Origin: Myxococcaceae bacterium
GTDB lineage: Bacteria > Myxococcota_A > Polyangia > Polyangiales > Ga0077539
DNA length: 64,000 nt
Reading direction: 5' to 3'
NCBI GenBank assembly: GCA_004297725.1
Contig: SCUS01000041.1
Coordinates: 124,001-188,000 of the forward strand
The position numbers and the translations under genes are program-made. Under the pieces are notes generated by a model. The model had not been told where the DNA came from. It saw only the letters and a list, made by a program, of their open reading frames with translations, and did not search any database. Below, piece by piece: positions 17,338 through 24,587 of this stretch (position 1 is the first letter of the stretch; each line of letters opens with the position of its first letter).

Positions 17338-18798
17338 ATGACCCGCCGCGTCGTACCCGCTCCCCCGATCGCCCGCTGGCGCCTCGCCTGGACGGCGCTG
17401 CTCGCGCTCGCGCTCTCTCTCCGGGCCTCGGCTCCGGAGGCTCATCCGCTGGGGATGGCGTCGATCAACCGCTACGCGGGAGTGCGGCTTCACGCCGGCG
17501 CGCTGGAGATCGACTACCTCCTGGACTTCGCCGAGCTGCCCGCCTGGCGCGAGATCGAGAGCCTCGACGGGGACCACGACGAGCGGGTCACGCCCGCCGA
17601 GCGGGACCGCTACCTGGCGCAGGTGGTGGCGCAGGTGCTGGCCTCCGCGGAGGTGACCGTCGACGGCGCGGCGGTGACCCTCACGCCCGCCGGGCAGAAC
17701 CTCGAGGCCCCGCCGGGGCAGAGCGGGCTGAGCACCCTGCGGGTGGCGCTGGAGTTCCGGGCGCCGCTGCCTGCGGTGCGGGGGCCGGTGAATACCACGG
17801 TGCGTATTCGAGATGGCCTCTTCGCGGCGCGCGACGGGTGGCGGGAGCTCGGCGCCCTGCCCTCGGACGCCGCCACGCTGCGCTCCTCGTCGCTGCCGAC
17901 CTCCACCCCGAGCGCGGGGCCCGGCCTGGCCTACCCGGTCGATCCGTCGGACCCGCTCGCCGCGCGCGCCCGGATGCTCCGGCAGGACGAGGCGACCTTC
18001 GTCTTCGAGCGCCACCCTCCGACCGGCGGCGCGACCCGGGGGGCCGGGCGTCCGAGCGCCCCGGAGGCGGCGGGGGATGCGAGCGGGCGGAGGCTCGCGG
18101 GGCTGCTGCGTTCGGTCGATCGCTCGTGGGGCTTCGTGCTCTTCGCGCTCGCGCTCGCCTTCGGCCTCGGCGCCGGGCACGCGCTCTCCCCGGGGCACGG
18201 CAAGACCCTCGTCGCGGCCTGGATGGTCGGCGACCGGGGCCGCCCCCGAGACGCCGTGGTGCTGGGCTTCACCATGGCCGCCACGCACACGCTCTCGGTC
18301 TTCCTGCTCGGCGTCTTCGTGCTGCCGCTGGAGGCGACCATCGGCAGCGACAAGCTGCTGCGCACGCTGGAGCTCGTCGCCGGATCGCTGGTGCTGGGCC
18401 TCGCGCTCACCCAGCTCCCGGGTCGCTGGCGCCGCTGGAGGCAGGGGCCCATCGCCCCGGAGCCCGCGGCCGCCCCGTCGCTCCCGGTGGCCCCCTCGGC
18501 GCGCTCGATCGTGGCGATGGGCGTGAGCGGCGGCATCGTCCCCTGCCCCGGCGCGCTGGTGGTGCTGCTCACGGCCGTGGCGCTCCACCGGGTGGCCTTC
18601 GGGCTCGCGCTGCTGGTGGCCTTCTCGCTCGGCCTCGCCTCGGTGCTCACCGCGATCGGGCTGGGCATCGCCTACGCCCACCGGCGGGTCGCGCGAGACC
18701 TTCGGGCTCCGCGCCTCCTGCTGCTCGCGCCGGTGCTCTCGTCGGTGCTGGTGCTGTCTCTCGGGGCGCTGCTCGTGGCGAGAGCGCTCGCTCGCTGA
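17338..18798 (+). CDS. NicO-family (nickel/cobalt-type) membrane transporter with periplasmic N-terminal domain
   Basis: 486 residues. A signal peptide ends near APEAHPLG, followed by an exported domain of about 200 residues with an EF-hand-like loop DGDHDERVTPAE (about 79-90). The membrane part begins near 260 and carries the NicO signature GAGHALSPGHGKT and AATHTLSVFLLG with its conserved His, then GVSGGIVPCPGALVVLL and further helices, six to seven in total. NicO/RcnA-type proteins move Ni2+ or Co2+; the metal and direction here are not certain. TATGAT at 17284-17289 may be a -10 box. Divergent from the gene at 16184-17263. Confidence 0.8.
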   Translation: MTRRVVPAPPIARWRLAWTALLALALSLRASAPEAHPLGMASINRYAGVRLHAGALEIDYLLDFAELPAWREIESLDGDHDERVTPAERDRYLAQVVAQVLASAEVTVDGAAVTLTPAGQNLEAPPGQSGLSTLRVALEFRAPLPAVRGPVNTTVRIRDGLFAARDGWRELGALPSDAATLRSSSLPTSTPSAGPGLAYPVDPSDPLAARARMLRQDEATFVFERHPPTGGATRGAGRPSAPEAAGDASGRRLAGLLRSVDRSWGFVLFALALAFGLGAGHALSPGHGKTLVAAWMVGDRGRPRDAVVLGFTMAATHTLSVFLLGVFVLPLEATIGSDKLLRTLELVAGSLVLGLALTQLPGRWRRWRQGPIAPEPAAAPSLPVAPSARSIVAMGVSGGIVPCPGALVVLLTAVALHRVAFGLALLVAFSLGLASVLTAIGLGIAYAHRRVARDLRAPRLLLLAPVLSSVLVLSLGALLVARALAR

Positions 18799-18890
18799 CC
18801 TGTCCGTAGGGGGCGGTGGTCCTTGCGGACGCGGTCGCGAACCAGCATCGTCGCGGCGGATCGGAGCGCCGATCCCCACCAGACACCTCC

Positions 18891-19919
18891 ATGAACCCGT
18901 CGAGACTCCTCCCAGGCCTCGCGCTCCTCCTCCTGCTCGGCGGCTGCGCCGTGCAGGACGCCGCCAGCGGCTACGGCGACGAGGACGCCGACATCGTCAA
19001 GCAGGACACTCCCCCGTCCGCCGACGACGCGGGCGTCCCCACCTTCGACATCCCGGTCGATCCGCCCGACGAGGGCGTCGCGGTCCCCGACAGCGGGCCC
19101 GTCTCCGTCGAGCCCGACGTGGGGATGGCCCCGCTCGACACCGGCCCCATGACGCAGGCCGACGTGGGCTTCTCCCGCGACCTCGGCATCGTGCCCTTCG
19201 ACCGCGGGGTGTTCCCCACCGACCGGGGCATCCCGACGACGCTCAACTGCGCCTCGCAGACCTCCTGCGCCTCGTGCACCGCGCAGTCGACCTGCGGCTG
19301 GTGCGGCCTCACCGCCCGCTGCATGGACGGCTCCTCGACGGGCCCCCTCGGCGGCGCGACCTGCGCGCTCGGATGGGCCTGGACCGCCAGCGCCTGCGTC
19401 TCGGTCGACCCGTGCAGCGCCTCGACCTCGTGCGGCGCCTGCGCCGGGCAGGCGGGCTGCGGCTGGTGCGGCGCCTCGAACCGCTGCGTCACCGCCAACA
19501 CCGCCCGCACCGGCCCCGCCTCGGGGGTGTGCCTCTCGGCCTGGTCGGGCAGCATCGCGGCCTGCACCGCGGCGCCTCCTGATCCGTGCGCCGTCCACAC
19601 CGACTGCGGCGCCTGCTCGGCGGTGCTGTCGTGCGGGTGGTGCCGATCGACCCGGCGCTGCATGACCGGCGCCTCCACGGGCCCCAACCCCACCTACGGG
19701 ACGTGCGATAGCTGGGCCTATCTGAGCAGCCAGTGCACGGCGCTGCCCACCGACCCGTGCCGCAGCAGCTCGAGCTGCAGCGGCTGCGTCGGTCGCGGTT
19801 CATGCGGCTGGTGTCGCGACTCGGGCACCTGCCACACCGGCACCTCGGGCGGCCCCACCGACCGCGCCTGCCGCTCGGGCCGCTGGGAGTGGGACCCGTT
19901 TCTCGGCATCTGCTTCTGA
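18891..19919 (+). CDS. Lipoprotein with four PSI-type Cys-rich repeats
   Basis: 342 residues from the ATG at 18891, giving a lipobox (LLLLGGC). A Asp/Pro linker of about 90 residues is followed by four tandem Cys-rich repeats of roughly 55 residues, each of the form C..C..C..C.WCG...RC......C, e.g. CASCTAQSTCGWCGLTARC, CGACAGQAGCGWCGASNRC and CSGCVGRGSCGWCRDSGTC. This spacing matches the PSI (plexin-semaphorin-integrin) disulfide fold, which in other proteins positions binding domains. Likely a cell-surface binding protein; the ligand is unknown. No Shine-Dalgarno is visible. Confidence 0.75.
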   Translation: MNPSRLLPGLALLLLLGGCAVQDAASGYGDEDADIVKQDTPPSADDAGVPTFDIPVDPPDEGVAVPDSGPVSVEPDVGMAPLDTGPMTQADVGFSRDLGIVPFDRGVFPTDRGIPTTLNCASQTSCASCTAQSTCGWCGLTARCMDGSSTGPLGGATCALGWAWTASACVSVDPCSASTSCGACAGQAGCGWCGASNRCVTANTARTGPASGVCLSAWSGSIAACTAAPPDPCAVHTDCGACSAVLSCGWCRSTRRCMTGASTGPNPTYGTCDSWAYLSSQCTALPTDPCRSSSSCSGCVGRGSCGWCRDSGTCHTGTSGGPTDRACRSGRWEWDPFLGICF

Positions 19920-19988
19920 GCTCGTAGACCCGATCGCCCGCCTCGCGCGTCTCCAGCGGCGACCACCCACCCGCTGGAGGCGTTTCCC

Positions 19989-21416
19989 ATGGCCCGATCG
20001 TCCACCCTGCTCCTCGCCCTCTCCCTCGCCGCGCCCGCGTGCGCCTCCGTCGCGACCCCTCGCGAGGCCGTGCTCGTCGGCCGCCGCGCCACCGTCGCCA
20101 ACACCACCGGGGTCGCGATGACCGCCGCCGGAACGGAGTGGTTCCAGGCCGCTCCGGTGCGCTCCCGGGTGGTCGTCGGAGCCGACGGCGAGACCTACGT
20201 CGGCCTCTGGATCGACGCGCCGCCGGTCGAGCCCAGCGGCCATCGGCTGCCCCTCGACGTGGCCCTGGTGGTCGACACCTCCGGGTCCATGAGCGGCGCG
20301 AAGATCGAGTCTGCCCGCATGGCCGCCGCGAGCTTCATCGACAACCTCGCCCAGGGGGACATCGTCTCGCTCTACGCCTTCTCCAGCGAGGTGCGCGAGC
20401 TCTCTCCCCCGGTGCTCGTCGACGACCAGACCCGCGCGGCCCTCCTCGACCGGGTGCGCCACCTCTACGCCTCCGGCGGAACCAACCTCTGGGGTGGCCT
20501 CCGCGCGGCTCAGTCGGCCACCGCCTCGGCGCCCGCCTCGCACCCCGTGCGCCGCGTGGTGGTCATCTCCGACGGCCGCGCCAACGTCGGCCCCTCCTCG
20601 GCCTCGGAGTTCGGCGACCTCGCCGCCGCGTCCACGGAGAACGGCACGCAGGTCACCGCCATCGGCGTCGGCCTCGACTACGACGAGAACACCCTCGGCG
20701 CGCTCGCGGTGCGCAGCGCCGGGCGCCTCTACCACCTCGAGCAGCCCGAGCAGATGGCGGCCATCCTCCAGGACGAGCTGCAGATGCTCTCCCGCACGGT
20801 GGCCACCAACGCCGTGATCGAGTTTGTTCCTGCGGAGGGCGTGGTGGTGGAGGGCACCGACCAGCTACGGCTCGACCGCGCGGGCGATCGGGTGCGCATC
20901 CCCGTCGGCAGCCTGTACTCCGCCCAGCACCGCGAGGTGTTGTTGCGTGCGAGGGTGAGCGGCGCCGCCGAGGGCAACCGCTCGCTGGGCCGCGCGCAGC
21001 TCGTCTACCAGAGCCCCGGCCACGTCGAGGCGCCGGTGCGCTCGCGGGAGGTCGCGCTGGAGGTCGAGTATGTGAGCGACGAGGCGCGCTCGGCCGCGAG
21101 CGCCCATGAGCGGGTGCAGGCGATGGTCACGCGCTTCGAGGCCGCGCAGTCGCAGATGCGCGCCGCGCAGATGATCAACGAGGGCCAGGCCGAGCGCGCT
21201 GAGGCCGAGCTGCAGCGCGCCGAGGAGCGGCTGCGCGCCGCCGCCAGCGTGCAGTTCAGCGACGAGCGGGTGCAGGGCCAGCTGCTCCGCCAGGCCGCCG
21301 GGGTCTCCGCGGGCCGCAGCGCAGCCCGCCGCGCACGCTCGGCCCCCTCCCCCGCCGCGGTGCGAGGCGCCTCGCTCCAGAACCGCTCGTCGGCCATGGA
21401 CGCCTACGGGTACTGA
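19989..21416 (+). CDS. VWA-domain exported lipoprotein
   Basis: 475 residues. Signal with lipobox-like LAAPAC, then a VWA domain at about 90-270: DTSGSMSGAKIESA is the MIDAS metal site, followed by a Thr in GGTNLWGGL and the D of VISDGRANVG. The C-terminal third (about 360-460) is a helical, Ala/Gln/Glu-rich region (ERVQAMVTRFEAAQSQMRAA). VWA lipoproteins of this YfbK-like type bind partner proteins through Mg2+; the partner is unknown. GGAGG at 19976-19980 precedes the ATG. Confidence 0.82.
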   Translation: MARSSTLLLALSLAAPACASVATPREAVLVGRRATVANTTGVAMTAAGTEWFQAAPVRSRVVVGADGETYVGLWIDAPPVEPSGHRLPLDVALVVDTSGSMSGAKIESARMAAASFIDNLAQGDIVSLYAFSSEVRELSPPVLVDDQTRAALLDRVRHLYASGGTNLWGGLRAAQSATASAPASHPVRRVVVISDGRANVGPSSASEFGDLAAASTENGTQVTAIGVGLDYDENTLGALAVRSAGRLYHLEQPEQMAAILQDELQMLSRTVATNAVIEFVPAEGVVVEGTDQLRLDRAGDRVRIPVGSLYSAQHREVLLRARVSGAAEGNRSLGRAQLVYQSPGHVEAPVRSREVALEVEYVSDEARSAASAHERVQAMVTRFEAAQSQMRAAQMINEGQAERAEAELQRAEERLRAAASVQFSDERVQGQLLRQAAGVSAGRSAARRARSAPSPAAVRGASLQNRSSAMDAYGY

Positions 21417-21577
21417 TCCGGCTCGATGCGAGCGACCGCCGACGCGTGGCCGGTCTCCGATCTCCACTCCCCCCCCGATCACCCCTCATGAGCCTCTCGT
21501 CGCTCGTCCGCTCGCCGGAGAGTCCGACCCCCGGGGGGCCCCAACGATCCCTCGCGTCATCACAATCGTTTCGACCT

Positions 21578-21591
21578 TTGACCATGGTCAG
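21578..21591. promoter_or_regulatory. NNR/FNR-like dyad
   Basis: TTGAC-CATG-GTCAG matches the TTGAC-N4-GTCAA form used by CRP/FNR-family regulators of denitrification at nine of ten defined positions; the centre TGACCATGGTCA is a perfect 12-bp palindrome. It is about 390 bases from the first gene, far for a direct activator site. Confidence 0.35.
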
Positions 21592-21684
21592 TTGTGCCCG
21601 GGTCGGGTGGACATACACCCGCCGCTAATGGCGATACGGCCAGACGATATCGAACACCGTTGTCTCGAGTGACTGCGCGGCACC

Positions 21685-21705
21685 TGCCAGACCGTATGGC
21701 TGGCA
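21685..21705. promoter_or_regulatory. Inverted repeat TGCCAG-N9-CTGGCA
   Basis: Perfect 6-bp arms around a 9-base spacer (ACCGTATGG), about 140 bases upstream of the sigma-54-like promoter, a distance compatible with an enhancer site. The binding protein is unknown. Confidence 0.35.
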
Positions 21706-21732
21706 GATCCCGCATGGTCGCACGCACGGGGT

Positions 21733-21764
21733 GCACGTCGCGCACGGCCGAGCACGCGACGTGC
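21733..21764. promoter_or_regulatory. Inverted repeat with 10-bp perfect arms
   Basis: GCACGTCGCG (21733-21742) and CGCGACGTGC (21755-21764) are perfect complements separated by 12 bases. It may be an operator for a dimeric regulator, or an RNA stem if transcribed. It lies about 70 bases upstream of the -24 element. Confidence 0.4.
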
Positions 21765-21833
21765 GCCTCATCGCCGTACGAGGCGTGAGCCCGCACGCTC
21801 ATGGGATGCCCAGCCTCGACTGCCGAGGCGATA

Positions 21834-21849
21834 CGGCACGACTCATGCG
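21834..21849 (+). promoter_or_regulatory. Sigma-54 (-24/-12) promoter candidate for the nos operon
   Basis: CGGCACGACTCATGCG: GGCACG matches the -24 consensus perfectly, TGC matches the -12 core, and GG to GC spacing is exactly ten bases; the first T, the first T of TTGC and the last W are substituted. The start would be near 21860, about 120 bases before the cytochrome gene. Confidence 0.4.
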
Positions 21850-21982
21850 CAGGGGGCGGCAACGGCGGAGGGATTTCAAAGGTTCGATGGTGCCAGGACG
21901 GAGGCGCGGACTCCCTTCGGGGACGTGCGGCCGTCAGGCTTTGCGGGCGACCTGAGCGGCCGACCCGCGGGAAGGATTGATG

Positions 21983-22399
21983 ATGACGATTGCCACGCGA
22001 AACATCATTGCGGTTCTCGCCCTCGCCGTGGGGCCCATCCTTGGCTGTAAGGACCGGGCTCCGAGCGGCACGGCCGCCCCGGCGGCCAGCGGGGGGGCGA
22101 CCATCACCGCGGAGGCTCGCGCCGAGGCCACGCAGATCTTCTCGCTGCGCTGCACGCCCTGCCACGGACCGACGGGCGCAGGCGACGGCCCCGCGTCGGC
22201 GAGCCTGAGCCCGAGGCCTCGCAACTTCCACGACGCCACGTGGCAGAGCTCGGTCACCGACGAGCACATCGAGCGGATCATCCAGTACGGCGGCGCCGCG
22301 GTGGGCAAGAGCCCCACGATGCCGGCCAACCCCGACCTCAACGACCGCCCCGCCGTGGTGGCCGCGCTGAGGGAGCACGTGCGCTCGTTTCGACAGTAG
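21983..22399 (+). CDS. Monohaem c-type cytochrome lipoprotein, likely electron donor to NosZ
   Basis: 138 residues from the ATG at 21983, six bases after AAGGA (21972-21976); an ATG at 21980 is too close to that site. The signal ends PILGC, a plausible lipobox. The haem motif is CTPCH, followed by GPTGAGDGPAS and a C-terminal axial Met candidate in SPTMPANPDL, as in class I cytochromes c with a VAALREHVRSF last helix. In clade II nos clusters small cytochromes next to nosZ carry electrons to the reductase; in some species the cytochrome is fused to NosZ. First gene of the nos operon. Confidence 0.85.
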   Translation: MTIATRNIIAVLALAVGPILGCKDRAPSGTAAPAASGGATITAEARAEATQIFSLRCTPCHGPTGAGDGPASASLSPRPRNFHDATWQSSVTDEHIERIIQYGGAAVGKSPTMPANPDLNDRPAVVAALREHVRSFRQ

Positions 22400-22432
22400 G
22401 CCCTGAGGTGACGGGCGGCGGGTGCGAGAGGT

Positions 22433-22457
22433 CGGAGCGCCACCTTTGAGCGCTCCG
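22433..22457 (+). promoter_or_regulatory. Stem-loop 1 in the cytochrome-nosZ spacer
   Basis: CGGAGCGC-N9-GCGCTCCG, perfect 8-bp arms with loop CACCTTTGA. There is no T-run, so it is more likely a processing or stability element than a terminator. Confidence 0.5.
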
Positions 22458-22469
22458 CGAAGCAGAGGT

Positions 22470-22491
22470 CCGCCCCGTTGAAGGGGGGCGG
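22470..22491 (+). promoter_or_regulatory. Stem-loop 2 just before the nosZ ribosome-binding site
   Basis: CCGCCCC-N8-GGGGCGG, perfect 7-bp arms, ending seven bases before the AGGAGG of nosZ (22498-22503). It could set nosZ mRNA stability or translation apart from the upstream cytochrome. Confidence 0.45.
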
Positions 22492-22511
22492 CGAAGGAGG
22501 AGGTGACTGCG

Positions 22512-24554
22512 ATGAGTTCCCGGTTGAAGAAATTGATTCTGGGGGCGGCGATGCTCGTCATGGGCGCCGTCGTGATCGGCCCCGCCTGCAAGAAGGAAGG
22601 GTCCGACGGTACGGCGCCCTCGGTCGCGCAGCTCATGAGGGCGCGCAACCTGACAGAGCGCGACGTGAGCGCGGCGCTGAGAACCTACACGCCGACCGGT
22701 CGCACCGACCCGTACCTCCTCTTCGGCTCAGGCGGCCACGGAGGCAACCTGCTCGTGATCGGCGTGCCGAGCATGCGCATCCTGAAGTACGTCGCCGTCT
22801 TCACCCCGGAGCCCTGGCAGGGCTACGGCTACGGCGACCAGACCAACGCGCTGCTCGCCAGCGGCAACCGCGGCGGTCAGACCCAGAGCTGGGGCGACAT
22901 GCACCACCCCGCGCTCAGCGAGACCAACGGCTCGTACGACGGGCAATTCATCTTCGTGGGAGACAAGGCCAACGCGCGCGTCGCGGTGGTCAACCTGCGC
23001 GACTTCGTCACCACGCAGATCGTCCACACCGGCCTGATGCGCTCGGACCACGGCGGCTGTTTCGTGACGCCCAACACCGACTACATCATCGAGAGCTCGC
23101 AGTACCCGATGCCCCTCAACGGGCAGTACTCCGACCTCTCCCGCTACAACGAGGACTACCGCGGCGTCGTGGTGCTCTGGAAGTTCGACCGCCAGCGCGG
23201 CCGCATCGACGAGGCGCAGTCCTTCGCCATCGAGCTCCCGCCGTACATGCAAGACCTCGCCGACGCCGGGAAGCTCGTGTCCGACGGCTGGCTGTTTCTC
23301 AACTCCTTCAACACCGAGCGGGCGTACGGCGGCAACGCCGAGGGCCGGCCGCCGCTGGAGTCGGGCGCGTCGCGCAACGACACCGACTACCTGCACGTGA
23401 TCAACTGGAGGCGCGCGGCGGAGGTCGCCAGCGCGGGTCGCACCGAGACCATCTCGGGGATGCGCACGATCCGTCTCCAGACGGCCATCGACGAGGGGCT
23501 GCTGTACTTCGTGCCGGAGCCCAAGAGCCCGCACGGGGTCGACGTCACCCCCGACGGCGCGGACCTCGCGGTCGGCGGCAAGCTCGACACGCACGTCACG
23601 GTCTACAGCTTCGCGAACATCCAGCGGCTCATCAACGCGCGCCGCTTCGACGGACGCGATCCGTACGGCGTGCCCATCCTGCCGTTTCGCGAGGCGATTC
23701 GCGGCCAGGTGGAGCTCGGTCTGGGCCCCCTGCACACGCAGTTCGACAACCAGGGCAACGCCTACACCTCGCTCTTCCTCGAGTCGCGCGTGGCCCGCTG
23801 GTCGGTGCGCGACCTGCGACTGCGCGACAAGATCTCGGTGCACTACAACATCGGTCACCTCGCCACGGTCGAGGGCGACACCGTCACCCCGCAGGGCAAC
23901 TTCCTGGTCGCCATGAACAAGTGGTCCATCGACCGCTTCGCCCGCGTCGGCCCGCTGCTGCCGCAGAACTTCCAGCTCATCGACATCGCCACGCCGAACA
24001 TGGAGCTGCTCTACGACCTGCCCATTCCCCTGGGCGAGCCGCACTACACCCAGATGATCCGCTCGTCGCTGCTGCACCCGATCGACGTGTACACCCCGGC
24101 GGGGCACGACCCGATCACCGGCCACCACGACCCCAACGCGGTCGAGGGCGGTCGAGAGCGCGTCGAGCGCCGCGCCGACGGGGTGCACATCTACATGACC
24201 GCGGTGCGCAGCCACTTCACGCCGGACACCCTCCGGGTGCGGGAAGGCGAGCACGTGCACCTGCACATCACCAACATCGAGCAGGCCCGCGACGCCACGC
24301 ACGGCTTCGCGATCTCCGAGTACAACATCGCCCTCTCGCTGGAGCCCGGTGAGCACGCCAACGTGGACTTCGTGGCCGCCCACCCGGGGGTCTTCCCGGT
24401 GTACTGCACCGAGTTCTGCTCGGCGCTGCACCTCGAGATGGCGGGCTACCTCCTCGTAGAGCCCGCCAACGCGCCCGCCGCGGCTGCACCCGCACCCGCC
24501 GCGGCTGCACCCGCACCCGCCGCGGCTGCACCCACACCCGCACCCGCGCACTGA
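22512..24554 (+). CDS. nosZ: Nitrous oxide reductase, clade II (Sec-type) NosZ
   Basis: 680 residues from the ATG at 22512, with AGGAGG eight bases upstream. Reduces N2O to N2 in the periplasm using CuZ and CuA centres. The export signal is Sec-type (LILGAAMLVMGAVVIGPAC) without a twin-Arg motif, the clade II hallmark; the Cys may be lipidated though the lipobox is weak. All seven CuZ His are visible: DMHHPALSETNG (two), RSDHGG, SPHGVDV, PLHTQFD, NIGHLA and EPHYTQ. The CuA domain has DATHGFAI and CTEFCSALHLEM. It ends in an Ala/Pro tail encoded by a 21-bp tandem repeat. Confidence 0.96.
   Translation: MSSRLKKLILGAAMLVMGAVVIGPACKKEGSDGTAPSVAQLMRARNLTERDVSAALRTYTPTGRTDPYLLFGSGGHGGNLLVIGVPSMRILKYVAVFTPEPWQGYGYGDQTNALLASGNRGGQTQSWGDMHHPALSETNGSYDGQFIFVGDKANARVAVVNLRDFVTTQIVHTGLMRSDHGGCFVTPNTDYIIESSQYPMPLNGQYSDLSRYNEDYRGVVVLWKFDRQRGRIDEAQSFAIELPPYMQDLADAGKLVSDGWLFLNSFNTERAYGGNAEGRPPLESGASRNDTDYLHVINWRRAAEVASAGRTETISGMRTIRLQTAIDEGLLYFVPEPKSPHGVDVTPDGADLAVGGKLDTHVTVYSFANIQRLINARRFDGRDPYGVPILPFREAIRGQVELGLGPLHTQFDNQGNAYTSLFLESRVARWSVRDLRLRDKISVHYNIGHLATVEGDTVTPQGNFLVAMNKWSIDRFARVGPLLPQNFQLIDIATPNMELLYDLPIPLGEPHYTQMIRSSLLHPIDVYTPAGHDPITGHHDPNAVEGGRERVERRADGVHIYMTAVRSHFTPDTLRVREGEHVHLHITNIEQARDATHGFAISEYNIALSLEPGEHANVDFVAAHPGVFPVYCTEFCSALHLEMAGYLLVEPANAPAAAAPAPAAAAPAPAAAAPTPAPAH
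24474..24536 (+). repeat. 21-bp tandem repeat, three copies, at the 3' end of nosZ
   Basis: Units at 24474-24494, 24495-24515 and 24516-24536; the first two are identical and the third has one change (G to A at 24534). Each encodes PAAAAPA, making a flexible tail after the CuA domain. In-frame, so copy number changes would only vary tail length. Confidence 0.9.
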
Positions 24555-24587
24555 GCCCGTCGCCGCCGCAGCCCACGGAGACCACCC

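Larger units (their letters stand above)
21417..21982. promoter_or_regulatory. 566-base regulatory region upstream of the nos operon
   Basis: No gene is supported. It is less GC-rich than the neighbouring genes and contains an NNR/FNR-like box (21578-21591), a TGCCAG/CTGGCA inverted repeat (21685-21705), a 10-bp-arm inverted repeat (21733-21764) and a sigma-54-like promoter (21834-21849), each listed separately. Many tetramers such as gcacg and gcatg recur. It probably serves as the control region for anaerobic or N2O-dependent expression of the downstream genes. Confidence 0.55.

Noticed and set aside
24474..24536. CRISPR array
   Set aside because: Three in-frame 21-bp units without spacers inside a coding sequence.
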